Assembly: GCA_021848325.1 (NCBI GenBank)
Contig: JAJZUU010000016.1
Span: 1-47,888 of the forward strand
DNA: 47,888 nt
Direction: 5' to 3'
Source of the DNA: Pseudomonadota bacterium
Lineage (GTDB): Bacteria; Pseudomonadota; Gammaproteobacteria; Burkholderiales; JAJZUU01
The notes under the pieces are model-generated. The model worked only from the letters and a program-made list of their open reading frames with translations, made no database searches and was not told the DNA's origin. Position 1 is the stretch's first letter, and each line of letters opens with the position of its first letter. Position numbers and translations under genes: made by a program. Of the stretch, positions 9,137-17,460 are shown in pieces.

Positions 9137-9211
9137 CGACGGGGCAAGACGATCCCCGGCCCCCCGGGGGTCGCCCCTGCCACATCGAGGAACACGGACG
9201 AAGGAGGCGTT

Positions 9212-9358
9212 ATGAATACCGATACGGATGTTTTACCCGACAGACCGTCCGCTTCGTGGCCGGCCAGGATCGGCCGGCTGGGATTCTGGTTTTTCCTGGC
9301 GAAGGGGCTCGCCTGGTCGGCCGGAGTGCTGTGGCTGGGCGGCCGGGTGCTGGGCTGA
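9212..9358 (+). CDS. 48-residue single-span membrane protein
   Basis: ATG at 9212 is preceded by GGAGG with five bases of spacing and ends at TGA 9356-9358. The product has a polar N-terminus (MNTDTDVLPDRPSASWPARI) followed by an aromatic and glycine-rich hydrophobic segment (LGFWFFLAKGLAWSAGVLWL, residues ~23-43) and a short basic end. I do not recognise a function. It lies between the catalase gene (75 bp upstream) and the convergent metallo-hydrolase gene (stop 11 bp away). The strong ribosome binding site and the clean membrane segment support it as a real gene; its role might concern oxidative stress or the envelope, but that is only context. Confidence 0.6.
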   Translation: MNTDTDVLPDRPSASWPARIGRLGFWFFLAKGLAWSAGVLWLGGRVLG

Positions 9359-9369
9359 CCAAAAAGGCC

Positions 9370-10008
9370 CTACGCCCCCTCGCCCACGAAGGGGTTGTCG
9401 CGGCGCTCCTCGCCGAAGGTGGACAGGGCGCCGTGCCCCGGCACGAAGGTCACGTCGTCCCCCAGGGGGAACAGGCGCTCCCGGATCGAGCGCACCAGCG
9501 CGTCATAATCGCCCCGGGTCAAATCGGTGCGGCCGATGGCCCCCTTGAACAGCACGTCGCCGACGAAGGCGGTGCGGCCGGCCGCGGCGAAAAACACCAC
9601 GTGGCCGGGGGTGTGGCCCGGGCAGTGCAGCACCTCCAGGGTCACGCCGCCGAAGGCGATCCGCTCGCCGTCCTGCAGCCAGCGGTCGGGCAACAGGGGC
9701 TCGCTGGGGGGAAAACCGAACATGGCGGCCTGCTGGGGCAAGGCCCGCAGCAGGAACTCGTCCTCCCGCTGGGGACCCTCCACCGGGATGCCGAGCTGCG
9801 CCGCCAACTCCCCCGCCGCCCCCACGTGGTCCAGGTGGCCATGGGTGAGCAGCAACTTCTCCAGGACGAGCCCCCGCTCCGCGGCGGCCGCCAGCAGCCG
9901 CTCCGCCTCGCCGCCGGGATCGATCAGCACGGCCTTGCGGGTCTGTTCGCACCAGACCAGGGAACAGTTCTGCTGGAAAGGGGTGACGGGGATCACGAGA
10001 AATTGCAT
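9370..10008 (-). CDS. Metallo-beta-lactamase-fold hydrolase, YcbL type
   Basis: A 212-residue cytoplasmic protein of the glyoxalase II-like branch. The metal motif LLTHGHLDHVG (THxHxDH), the later HCPGHTPGH, GDVLFKGAIGRTD and the terminal VPGHG carry the expected His and Asp ligands. Members such as YcbL hydrolyse thioesters like S-lactoylglutathione. The frame stays open to 10458, but that part overlaps the DyP gene; ATG at 10008 begins the conserved MQFLVIPVTPFQQNCSL. A TATAAT sits only six bases before this ATG, so a transcript from it would be leaderless or nearly so; no clear ribosome binding site is present. It is otherwise 65 bp downstream of the peroxidase gene and could be read through from it. 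Confidence 0.9.
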   Translation of the reverse strand: MQFLVIPVTPFQQNCSLVWCEQTRKAVLIDPGGEAERLLAAAAERGLVLEKLLLTHGHLDHVGAAGELAAQLGIPVEGPQREDEFLLRALPQQAAMFGFPPSEPLLPDRWLQDGERIAFGGVTLEVLHCPGHTPGHVVFFAAAGRTAFVGDVLFKGAIGRTDLTRGDYDALVRSIRERLFPLGDDVTFVPGHGALSTFGEERRDNPFVGEGA

Positions 10009-10073
10009 GAAAGCATTATAACCCACCGCTGCCGGCCGCAGCGGGGTGCCGGCGGGTCCGTTTTCATTCCGGG

Positions 10074-10955
10074 CTACAGGCCCAGCGCGCTCAGGTCGGG
10101 GCGCCCGTGCGCCAGCGGCGGACACCAGAAGTAGCCGCCGGAAACCGGGCGGGTGAAGGTGAACAGGGCATCCGAGATGCCGTCCTCGGCCCCCGCCATG
10201 CGCCCGAGCAAGGCCTCGAACGCGTCGAACGATTTGCCGAAGGCCACGAAAACCAGGCCGGCCCGGGTCTCGTCGGACCATGGCATGGAGCGCCGGAGAA
10301 TGAAGGCCTCCGGTTCGAAGCTCTCCTGGGCTACCCGTTTCACGTGGGCCGACGGCGGGGCGTCGTCGATTTCCTCGTTGTCGCTCTTGCGGCGGCCGAT
10401 GGTGTGATCCCGTTCCTGCGGGGTGGCCGACTCGAACCGGTCCAGGTCGTGGACCCATTGCTGCACCGCCACGAAGCTGGAGCCGTCCAGCCCCGCGCCC
10501 CTGCCTTGCACCGCGGCCGCCTCTACCGCCTCCCCGTCCTTGGGATTCTCGGTCCCGTCCTCATACCCGGTAAGGTCGAGGCTGGGGCCGTACCGGAAGG
10601 CGTCCACCACCTCCTCGACCCGGAACGCCGGCGCGAGCGCCCGCGCCACCGCGCGGCCGCGGTGCAGCAACTCGCCCCGGTCCTCCCCCCTTAGCCAGCA
10701 CCACAACGCCCGCGGGGTGGAAGGCACTTCGAACCCCGCCCCCGCATAGACGGGGAGCGAATGCAGCCCGTCGATGGCGCGGCCCAGGGCCCGCACCAGG
10801 GGTTCGCCGAGCCCGATCACCACCGTCTCCCCGTCGCTGACGGCGCGCAGGGACTGCAAGGCCGGCCGCGGGTCCGCTCCGGGCGTGACGGAAAACGTGA
10901 GATAACGGGCAAGTTGCGGAATGGGGGCAAGAATGCCGGGTTGGACCGAGTTCAT
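10074..10955 (-). CDS. DyP-type peroxidase (class B, YfeX-like)
   Basis: A 293-residue heme peroxidase. The defining GYEDGTENP motif contains the catalytic Asp133, and His204 in PSAHVKR is the probable proximal heme ligand; the C-terminal FTRPVSGGYFWCPP is also characteristic. The family oxidises dyes, phenolics or porphyrinogens with hydrogen peroxide. There is no Tat or Sec signal, so the enzyme is likely cytoplasmic or encapsulated, but no encapsulin gene is in the window. The start at 10955 (MNSVQPGILAP) has AAGGAGG just upstream and is preferred over an ATG seven codons earlier. It lies close to catalase and upstream of the metallo-hydrolase, which suggests a peroxide-defence neighbourhood. 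Confidence 0.92.
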   Translation of the reverse strand: MNSVQPGILAPIPQLARYLTFSVTPGADPRPALQSLRAVSDGETVVIGLGEPLVRALGRAIDGLHSLPVYAGAGFEVPSTPRALWCWLRGEDRGELLHRGRAVARALAPAFRVEEVVDAFRYGPSLDLTGYEDGTENPKDGEAVEAAAVQGRGAGLDGSSFVAVQQWVHDLDRFESATPQERDHTIGRRKSDNEEIDDAPPSAHVKRVAQESFEPEAFILRRSMPWSDETRAGLVFVAFGKSFDAFEALLGRMAGAEDGISDALFTFTRPVSGGYFWCPPLAHGRPDLSALGL

Positions 10956-10978
10956 AGTACCTCCTTTTCGATGCACCG

Positions 10979-10984
10979 ATTATA
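10979..10984 (-). promoter_or_regulatory. Candidate -10 for DyP peroxidase
   Basis: A perfect TATAAT on the minus strand lies about 24 bases before the DyP start codon. The only upstream -35 candidate, TGAAAC with a 16-bp spacer, is weak. Position and the absence of another gene in the 84-bp gap make it a reasonable promoter. Confidence 0.4.
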
Positions 10985-11039
10985 GCCCGTAGCGCGGCGG
11001 GTTTCAGGAAACGGAGGAGCGCGGCGTGCTTGGTTTCGG

Positions 11040-12119
11040 TTATTGCGCGTGGCCGTGACGGTGGTGAATGTCCGGCAGGTGCCGGTGGCTATGGATCAGC
11101 GGCTGGTGTTCGTGCCAGTGGCTATGCGGTTCCTCGCCGTCCCAGCCGTTGGGATGAGGGTGGCGGTGGTGCTCGTCGTGGACATGGCCATGCCGGTGGG
11201 CCTGATAGCTGTGGTGATGCTCGTGCTCATGCCGCTCGGACAGGACCAGCCAGGTGGCGAGCACCATGAGGCCGACCGCCAGCACGAACAGCGGGGAGGC
11301 GGGCTCTCCCAGCCATAATACCGCGAGCGTCGCCCCGAAGAAGGGCGCGGTGCTGAAATGCGCCCCCGTCCGGGCGCTACCCAAGTGGCGCAGGGCGAGG
11401 ATGAACAGCACCAGACTGACCCCGTAACTCAGAAAGCCGAGCAGCATCCCGCCCATGAGGGTCGCGGCCGACGGCAGGTGCCCCCCCTGCGCGAGGCCCA
11501 GGGCGAGATTGATGCCGCCCGCGACAAGGCCCTTGCCCATGGCGATAAAACCCGGATCGCCGGTCGAGATATTGCGGGTAAGATTGTTGTCCAACCCCCA
11601 CATCAGGCACGCCCCGACAATGGCGAGCGAGCCCGGCGACAGACTGAATCTGGCACGGGGATCGTAGGACAGCAGCAGCCCCCCCGCCAGCATGAGCAGC
11701 GCAGCCAGCCACACGCGCCGTCCCACCGCTTCCCGGAACAACAGCCCCGCCAGCAGCGTGGTCAGCACGCCCTCCAGGTTCAGCAGCAACGCTGCCGAAC
11801 TTGCGAGACTTGTTTGCAGCCCCCACATCAACAGTAGCGGCCCGAGCACCCCGCCGCTCAGGATTGCGCCGCCAAACCAGCCCCAATCCTTCCCGTGCAG
11901 CCCGATACGCGGCAACCCATCCCCCCTTCCCCGGATCAGCCGGCGCGCGAGCCACAGCGCCAGCAACCCGAGGCCGCTACCGAGATAAAGCAAGCCGGCC
12001 AGTATTTGCGCGGAGGTATCGGCGAGCAGCAGCTTGGCAATCGGCGGGCTCGCGCCGAACAATGCCGCCGCCAGCAGGGCCAGCAAGGCGTAACGCTGAA
12101 GGGAAAGATCGATTATCAT
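11040..12119 (-). CDS. DMT/EamA-family transporter with histidine-rich tail
   Basis: A 359-residue inner-membrane protein. Ten hydrophobic segments form the two EamA repeats (first around residues 8-135, second around 155-290). After the last helix comes a hydrophilic tail of about 65 residues containing 24 histidines in HxH, HHH and DEHH clusters. Such tails bind divalent metals such as Ni, Zn or Co in other proteins, so metal handling is plausible but unproven; the transported substrate of DMT proteins is otherwise varied. The start at 12119 (MIIDLSLQRYALL) places the first helix directly after the N-terminus; an in-frame ATG at 12161 is possible and neither has a clear ribosome binding site. 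A candidate extended -10 promoter lies at 12248. Confidence 0.85.
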   Translation of the reverse strand: MIIDLSLQRYALLALLAAALFGASPPIAKLLLADTSAQILAGLLYLGSGLGLLALWLARRLIRGRGDGLPRIGLHGKDWGWFGGAILSGGVLGPLLLMWGLQTSLASSAALLLNLEGVLTTLLAGLLFREAVGRRVWLAALLMLAGGLLLSYDPRARFSLSPGSLAIVGACLMWGLDNNLTRNISTGDPGFIAMGKGLVAGGINLALGLAQGGHLPSAATLMGGMLLGFLSYGVSLVLFILALRHLGSARTGAHFSTAPFFGATLAVLWLGEPASPLFVLAVGLMVLATWLVLSERHEHEHHHSYQAHRHGHVHDEHHRHPHPNGWDGEEPHSHWHEHQPLIHSHRHLPDIHHRHGHAQ

Positions 12120-12490
12120 GGGTGGAGATGTGCCGAAACTGGCCAAGCTTGGCGCTCCCATGCATTCCCGGCTTCCCGAGCGTATCGTGTCGCCGATTCA
12201 CCGATCGGCCCGCACGGCATGGCAGCAGAAATATGCTTTATTTTCAAATTATACCAGAAACGGCGGTTGACCGGGTTGGAGTGTGCGATTTTGCGAGTTG
12301 GGCGAAATCGCCCATCCCTGCCAACCCCGCTTCGGGGTGCGGGGCAAGACGTGACAAGGTGCCGTGGCCGGACGACCGCAACGACGAGCAACAACGCGGC
12401 CTGGCGACAATAGGGATTTTTTTACCTATCGGTATTCCGGAAGCACTACACTACGATCATCATAGAACCAGGGGGTACGAGGGAGCGAAC
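12120..12490. other. Divergent intergenic region, DMT transporter / amidohydrolase
   Basis: A 371-bp spacer with no convincing gene. It contains the candidate DMT promoter at 12248-12256, a GGGCGA/TCGCCC hairpin near 12300 and a CCCCG-CTT-CGGGG hairpin near 12327. The amidohydrolase ribosome binding site GAGGGAG lies at its right end. Confidence 0.5.
12248..12256 (-). promoter_or_regulatory. Extended -10 promoter candidate for DMT gene
   Basis: On the minus strand the bases read TGG followed by TATAAT, which is a full extended -10 element. No good -35 is present, which extended -10 promoters tolerate. It would give a leader of about 120 bases before the start at 12119. Confidence 0.45.
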
Positions 12491-13669
12491 ATGTCCGTCA
12501 TTGCCGGCATCCAGCAGAACCGGGACCGCCTCGTCGCGCTGCGGCGGGACATCCACGCCCACCCGGAAACCGCGTTCCAGGAGTGGCGCACCAGCGACCT
12601 GGTGGCCGAGGTGCTCGCAGCGGCGGGGATCGAGGTGCACCGGGGGCTTGCCGGCACCGGGGTGGTAGGCATGCTGCGGGCGGGAGGGAGCGAGCGGGCC
12701 GTCGGCCTGCGCGCCGACATGGACGCCCTGCCGCTGCAGGAGCAGAACCCGTTCCCCCACCGTTCCCGCTTCGACGGCAGGATGCACGGCTGCGGCCACG
12801 ACGGGCATACCGCCATGCTGCTGGGGGCGGCGGAGTACCTGGCCGCCACCCGCCGCTTCGACGGCACGGTCTATTTCATCTTCCAGCCGGCTGAAGAAGG
12901 GGAAGGCGGGGCGCGGGTGATGATCGAGCAGGGCCTGTTCCAGCGCTTCCCCATGCAGGCCGTGTTCGGGATGCACAACTGGCCGGGCTTGGCGGCCGGG
13001 CAGTTCGCGGTGATGGCCGGCCCGATGATGGCCTCGGCGGACCAGTTCGAGATCGCCGTGCGCGGCCGCGGCGCCCACGCCGCCATGCCCCACCAGGGAG
13101 CCGACCCGGTGGTGGCCGGCAGCGCCTTGGTGCAGGCGCTGCAGACCATCCCCAGCCGGACCCTGGACCCCCTGGACGCGGCGGTGGTGAGCGTCACCCA
13201 GTTCCACGCCGGGGATGCCTACAACGTGATCCCGGAACGGGCAGTACTGGGCGGCACGGTGCGGGCGTTCCGCCCGGAGGTGCGGGACGCGGCGGAGGCG
13301 GCCATGGAGCGGATCTGCAACGGCATCGCCGCCGGGTTCGGCGTGGAGGCGGATCTCGACTACCGGCGCGGCTACCCGCCCACCGTGAACTCGGCGGCGG
13401 AGGCGGAGCTGTGCCGCGCGGTGGCGGCCGACCTGGTGGGCGAGGCCAACGTGCGCGCCGACCTGCGGCCGTCCATGGGGGCGGAAGACTTCTCTTTCAT
13501 GCTGCAGGCCAGACCGGGCTGCTACGTGTGGCTTGGCAACGGCCTGGGGGAGGGGGGCTGCATGCTGCACAGCCCCCACTACGACTTCAACGACGATATT
13601 CTGCCCATCGGCGCGAGCTACTGGGCGCGCTTGGCGGAACGCCTGCTGCCGACGCCTAGCGGATCTTGA
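12491..13669 (+). CDS. M20-family amidohydrolase (hippurate hydrolase-like)
   Basis: A 392-residue cytoplasmic metallo-hydrolase of the M20D branch that includes hippurate hydrolase, N-acyl-amino-acid amidohydrolases and IAA-amino-acid hydrolases. Visible metal and catalytic motifs are LRADMDALPLQE, MHGCGHDGHTAMLLGAA, FQPAEEGEGGARVM and the terminal LHSPHYDFND. The dimerisation domain runs from about residue 180 to 300 (AVRGRGAHAAMPHQG). ATG at 12491 has GGGAG just upstream; the open frame reaches further left, but that part is not conserved in character. Hydrolysis of an N-acylated amino acid is likely; the acyl group is not predictable. It is monocistronic as far as visible, 173 bp before arsD. 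Confidence 0.92.
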   Translation: MSVIAGIQQNRDRLVALRRDIHAHPETAFQEWRTSDLVAEVLAAAGIEVHRGLAGTGVVGMLRAGGSERAVGLRADMDALPLQEQNPFPHRSRFDGRMHGCGHDGHTAMLLGAAEYLAATRRFDGTVYFIFQPAEEGEGGARVMIEQGLFQRFPMQAVFGMHNWPGLAAGQFAVMAGPMMASADQFEIAVRGRGAHAAMPHQGADPVVAGSALVQALQTIPSRTLDPLDAAVVSVTQFHAGDAYNVIPERAVLGGTVRAFRPEVRDAAEAAMERICNGIAAGFGVEADLDYRRGYPPTVNSAAEAELCRAVAADLVGEANVRADLRPSMGAEDFSFMLQARPGCYVWLGNGLGEGGCMLHSPHYDFNDDILPIGASYWARLAERLLPTPSGS

Positions 13670-13760
13670 CCCGATATCGGCTCCAGAGATGGCCGGCCGC
13701 CGCGATTTTCTCCGGCAGGCCGCGTCCCCCGAACCGGCCGCAGGCCCGGGATTTTGCCCC

Positions 13761-13799
13761 TTGCTATATACGTTTTGCCATATATATGTAATCATACAT
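13761..13799 (+). promoter_or_regulatory. A+T-rich promoter/operator region before arsD
   Basis: A short A+T-rich island in otherwise GC-rich DNA contains repeated TATATA motifs and a symmetric site ATGTA (13786-13790), ATCA, TACAT (13795-13799). It lies 44 bp before the arsD start. ArsR/SmtB proteins and ArsD itself bind such dyads in ars promoters, but no arsR gene is in the window. The dyad is visible; regulator identity is inferred. Confidence 0.4.
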
Positions 13800-13842
13800 C
13801 CTTCCTTGCCACCCCGTGGCGCAGCCACCCAGGAGATATTTT

Positions 13843-14211
13843 ATGAACAAGCTCGAAGTGTTCGACCCGCCCATGTGTTGCTCGAGCGGTGTATGCGGCC
13901 CCCAAGTCGATCCCGTTCTGCCGCGTTTCGCGGCGGACATCGCCTGGCTCAAGGAACGCGGCGTCGAGGTCCACCGCTACAACCTGTCGCAGCAGCCCCA
14001 CGCCTTCGCGGCAAACCCGGAGGTGGCCCGGGCGCTGGAAAAGGGCACCGAAGTGCTGCCCATCATCGCCATCGACGGCCGCATCGTCGGCACCGGGGGC
14101 TATCCCTCCCGGGCGGACCTGGCCCTCCATCTGGGCATTGCCGCCGACATCCCGGTGCTGGCCGCAACCGGCAAGGGCGGCGGTTGCGCGCCCGGCTCGG
14201 GTTGCTGCTGA
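13843..14211 (+). CDS. arsD: ArsD arsenic metallochaperone / trans-acting repressor
   Basis: A 122-residue cytoplasmic protein. ArsD binds As(III) or Sb(III) and hands it to ArsA, and in some plasmid operons also acts as a weak repressor. The key Cys12, Cys13 and Cys18 are in MCCSSGVCGP at the same positions as in E. coli plasmid ArsD, and a second cysteine cluster ends the protein (GGGCAPGSGCC). ATG at 13843 has AGGAG seven bases upstream; a short upstream extension of the frame is not used. It is followed by arsA after 38 bp. No arsR, arsB/acr3 or arsC lies nearby, which is unusual. Confidence 0.95.
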   Translation: MNKLEVFDPPMCCSSGVCGPQVDPVLPRFAADIAWLKERGVEVHRYNLSQQPHAFAANPEVARALEKGTEVLPIIAIDGRIVGTGGYPSRADLALHLGIAADIPVLAATGKGGGCAPGSGCC

Positions 14212-14249
14212 CCTCTTCCGACGCCACGCGCATTCACCGGAGAAACCCC

Positions 14250-16004
14250 ATGCTGATCGACGAACTGGCCACGCGCCACCTGTTCTTTACCGGGAAGGGC
14301 GGGGTCGGCAAGACCTCCATTTCCTGTGCCACGGCGGTGGCCCTGGCGGAGCGCGGCAAACGGGTGCTGATCGTGAGCACCGATCCGGCCTCGAACCTGG
14401 ACCAGGTGCTGGCCACGCCCCTTTCGCCGCGGCCCACGGCCATTGCCGAGGCGCCCGGCCTGTTCGCCGCCAACCTGGATCCGGAAGCGGCGGCGCGGGA
14501 ATACCGGGAGCGGGTGGTAGCGCCCTACCGCGGCATCCTGCCGCAAGCGGCGCTGAGCAGCATCGAGGAGCAGTTGTCCGGCGCCTGTACCGTGGAGATC
14601 GCCGCTTTCGACGAATTCGCCAAACTGCTGGGCGACGCCGAGGCGAGCCGCAACTTCGACCATATCGTGTTCGACACCGCCCCCACCGGGCACACCTTGC
14701 GCCTGCTGAAGCTGCCCGCCGCGTGGAGCGACTTTATCCAGGGGAGTACCGGCGGCACCTCCTGCCTGGGGCCGCTGGCCGGGCTGCAGGCGCAGCATGC
14801 CCTGTACCGGGCGACGGTGGAGACCCTGGCCGACGCCCGCCGCACCACCGTGGTGCTGGTAAGCCGCCCCGACCATGCCGCCCTGGCGGAGGCGGAGCGC
14901 ACCCGGGGGGAGTTAGCGGAAATCGGCATCACCAACCTGCGCCTGGCGCTCAACGCGGTGTTCGCGGCGAACGACCCCCAAGACCCCATTGCCCGCGCCC
15001 TGGAGGCGCGGGGCCGCAAGGCCGTTGCCGCCATGCCGGCGGGGCTCGCCGCGCTGCCCCGCAGCGAACTGGGATTGATGGCCGGTGCGCCGCTGGGGGT
15101 GCCCGCCCTGCGCGCCCTGCTGGGCGCCGGACAGGCCCCGTCGCGCCACGGGTGGGCACAAGGCGGGCGGGACCGGTTGCCGCCGCCGCTCGTCTCCCTG
15201 GTGGAGCAACTCGCCGCGTCCGGGCGCGGGGTGGTGATGACCATGGGCAAGGGGGGGGTGGGCAAGACCACGGTGGCCGCGGCCATCGCCACGGAACTGG
15301 CCCGGCGCGGCCATCGGGTACTGCTCACTACCACCGATCCCGCCGCCCACGTCGCCTCCGCGGTGGGCACGCCAGTGCCGGGGCTGCGGCTGAGCCGCAT
15401 CGACCCGGCGCAGGAGACCCGGCGCTATGCCGAGGAGACCCTGGCCCGGGCGGGCAGGGACCTGGACACCCAGGGGCTGGCCTTGCTGGAAGAGGACCTG
15501 AAATCGCCCTGCACCGAGGAGGTGGCCGTGTTCCGCGCATTCGCGCAGACCGTGGCCGAGGGGGGCGAAGGCTTCGTGATCCTCGACACCGCCCCCACCG
15601 GGCATACCATCCTGCTGCTGGACGCCGCGGAGTCTTACCACCGGGAGGTAGCGAAGGCGGGCAGCGAGCTGCCGGAGGCGGTGCGCAATCTGTTGCCCCG
15701 GCTGCGGGACCCGTCCTATACCCGGGTCCTGATCACCACCCTGGCCGAGGCCACCCCGGTCCAGGAAGCGGAGCGGCTGCAGGCCGACCTGCGCCGGGCC
15801 GGCATCGAGCCCTTCGCCTGGGTGATCAACCAGAGCTTCCTGGCCAGCGGCACGGCCGACCCCTTGCTGCTGGAGCGCGGTCGTTGCGAAGCGCCCTTCG
15901 TCGAACGGGTGCAGCGCGAACTGGCCACCCGCTGCGCCCTGGTCCCCTGGCTGGCCGAGGCGCCCACGGGAGAAGGGCTGGCGGGGCTCATGCGCGCCGC
16001 CTGA
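14250..16004 (+). CDS. arsA: ArsA arsenite-stimulated ATPase
   Basis: A 584-residue tandem ATPase that drives arsenite efflux when bound to the pump ArsB and receives As(III) from ArsD. Both halves have a P-loop (FFTGKGGVGKTS near residue 12 and MTMGKGGVGKTT near 330) and a DTAPTGHT signal motif. The metalloid-binding cysteines are retained: Cys113 (SGACTVEIAAF), Cys172 (GGTSCLG) and Cys421 (LKSPCTEEVAVF). Length matches the ~583-residue family. GGAG lies seven bases before ATG 14250. The gene forms a two-gene unit with arsD. Its membrane partner is not encoded in the window, so it must lie elsewhere or another function applies. Convergent with cysS, whose stop is 15 bp away. Confidence 0.96.
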   Translation: MLIDELATRHLFFTGKGGVGKTSISCATAVALAERGKRVLIVSTDPASNLDQVLATPLSPRPTAIAEAPGLFAANLDPEAAAREYRERVVAPYRGILPQAALSSIEEQLSGACTVEIAAFDEFAKLLGDAEASRNFDHIVFDTAPTGHTLRLLKLPAAWSDFIQGSTGGTSCLGPLAGLQAQHALYRATVETLADARRTTVVLVSRPDHAALAEAERTRGELAEIGITNLRLALNAVFAANDPQDPIARALEARGRKAVAAMPAGLAALPRSELGLMAGAPLGVPALRALLGAGQAPSRHGWAQGGRDRLPPPLVSLVEQLAASGRGVVMTMGKGGVGKTTVAAAIATELARRGHRVLLTTTDPAAHVASAVGTPVPGLRLSRIDPAQETRRYAEETLARAGRDLDTQGLALLEEDLKSPCTEEVAVFRAFAQTVAEGGEGFVILDTAPTGHTILLLDAAESYHREVAKAGSELPEAVRNLLPRLRDPSYTRVLITTLAEATPVQEAERLQADLRRAGIEPFAWVINQSFLASGTADPLLLERGRCEAPFVERVQRELATRCALVPWLAEAPTGEGLAGLMRAA

Positions 16005-16019
16005 GACCCGCCGGCGGCT

Positions 16020-17399
16020 TCAGTCGCGCCGCCAGACCGTGCCCTGAGGGGTATCTTCCAGCACGATGCCCGCATCCGCCAACTCCTTGCGGATGCGGTC
16101 GGCCTCGGCGAAGTTCTTGGCCTTGCGCGCCGCCACCCGGTCCGCGATGAACTGCTCGATCCGCTCCGGGGTACAGGCCCCGGCACCCGCCGCCGCGCCC
16201 TGAAGATAGACCGCGGGCTCGCTCTGCAGCAGTCCGAGCACCCCACCTAATGCCCGCAGCAGACCCGTTTGGCGCGGGGATTTTCCCCGGTTCGCCTCGT
16301 TCGCCAGATCGAACAACACGGTGATCGCGCCGTGGGTGTTGAAATCGTCCTCCATCGCCTCGCGGAAGCGAGCCGCGTAGGGATCGGCCCAGTCGATCTC
16401 CAGCGCCTGCGGAGGGATGTCCCGCAGGGTGATATAGAGACCGTCCAGGGACTGCTTGGCGTCCTTGAGGTGCTGATCGGAATAGTTGAGCGGGCTGCGG
16501 TAATGGGCGCGCAGGATGAAAAAGCGCAGCACCTCGGGATGGTAGCCGGTCTTTTCCAGCACCTCCCGGATGGTGAAGAAATTACCCAGGGACTTGGACA
16601 TCTTCTCGTTGTCCACTCGCACGAAGCCGTTGTGCACCCAGTAATTCACGAAGGTGTGGCCGTGCGCCCCTTCCGACTGGGCGATCTCGTTCTCGTGGTG
16701 GGGGAACTGGAGGTCCTGGCCGCCGCCGTGGATGTCGAAATGCTCCCCCAGGTAGTGCTCGCTCATCACCGAGCACTCGATATGCCAGCCCGGCCGGCCC
16801 TTGCCCCACGGGGAGTCCCAGGCCGGCTCGCCGGGCTTGGCGGCCTTCCACAGGACGAAGTCGAGGGGGTCGCGCTTGTGGGGCTCCACTTCCACTCGCT
16901 CCCCGGCGCGCAGGTCTTCCAGGGACTTGCCGGAAAGTTTGCCGTAGCCGGGGAATTCGCGCACCGCGTAGTAAACGTCGCCGTTGTCCGCGGCATAGGC
17001 CAGTCCCCGCCGCACCAGGGTCTGGATCATGTCCACCATGGCCGGCACGAACTGGGTCGCGCGGGGCTCGTGGCTGGGCGGCTCGACGCCGAGCAGGGCG
17101 GCGTCGCGATGCATGGCGTCGATGAAGCGGGCGGTCAGGCGGTCGATGGGCTCCCCGTTCTCGGCAGCCCGCCTGATGATCTTGTCGTCCACGTCGGTGA
17201 CGTTGCGCACATAGTCGACCTCGAAGCCGGAGGCCCTGAGCCAGCGGCTCACCGTGTCGAACACCACCAGCACCCGGGCATGGCCCAGGTGGCAATAGTC
17301 GTAGACGGTCATGCCGCATACGTACATCTTGACGCGGCCGGGGACCATGGGGACGAAGTCCTGCTTCTCTCTGGCCAGGGAATTGTAGATCCTAAGCAT
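16020..17399 (-). CDS. cysS: Cysteinyl-tRNA synthetase
   Basis: A 459-residue class I synthetase that charges tRNA-Cys in the cytoplasm. It shows the zinc-binding [17 protein letters not shown] with the HIGH-like HLGH, further zinc ligands in HIECSVM and HHENE, and the KMSKSLGN loop. The C-terminal [25 protein letters not shown] is typical. Length is normal. ATG at 17399 begins the conserved [12 protein letters not shown]; the leader AGAAAGCGAGAA is only a weak ribosome binding site. It lies 61 bp downstream of gltX in the same direction, so the two are probably co-transcribed. Confidence 0.97.
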   Translation of the reverse strand: MLRIYNSLAREKQDFVPMVPGRVKMYVCGMTVYDYCHLGHARVLVVFDTVSRWLRASGFEVDYVRNVTDVDDKIIRRAAENGEPIDRLTARFIDAMHRDAALLGVEPPSHEPRATQFVPAMVDMIQTLVRRGLAYAADNGDVYYAVREFPGYGKLSGKSLEDLRAGERVEVEPHKRDPLDFVLWKAAKPGEPAWDSPWGKGRPGWHIECSVMSEHYLGEHFDIHGGGQDLQFPHHENEIAQSEGAHGHTFVNYWVHNGFVRVDNEKMSKSLGNFFTIREVLEKTGYHPEVLRFFILRAHYRSPLNYSDQHLKDAKQSLDGLYITLRDIPPQALEIDWADPYAARFREAMEDDFNTHGAITVLFDLANEANRGKSPRQTGLLRALGGVLGLLQSEPAVYLQGAAAGAGACTPERIEQFIADRVAARKAKNFAEADRIRKELADAGIVLEDTPQGTVWRRD

Positions 17400-17460
17400 T
17401 TCTCGCTTTCTGCACCCTCTCGGGAACCCGGGCGACGTCCCCTCCCCGCCTGCGGGGGCG

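Noticed and set aside
13889-16150. 753-residue open frame overlapping arsD and arsA
   Set aside because: It is an out-of-frame shadow rich in Arg, Gly and Pro; arsD and arsA have clear conserved motifs.
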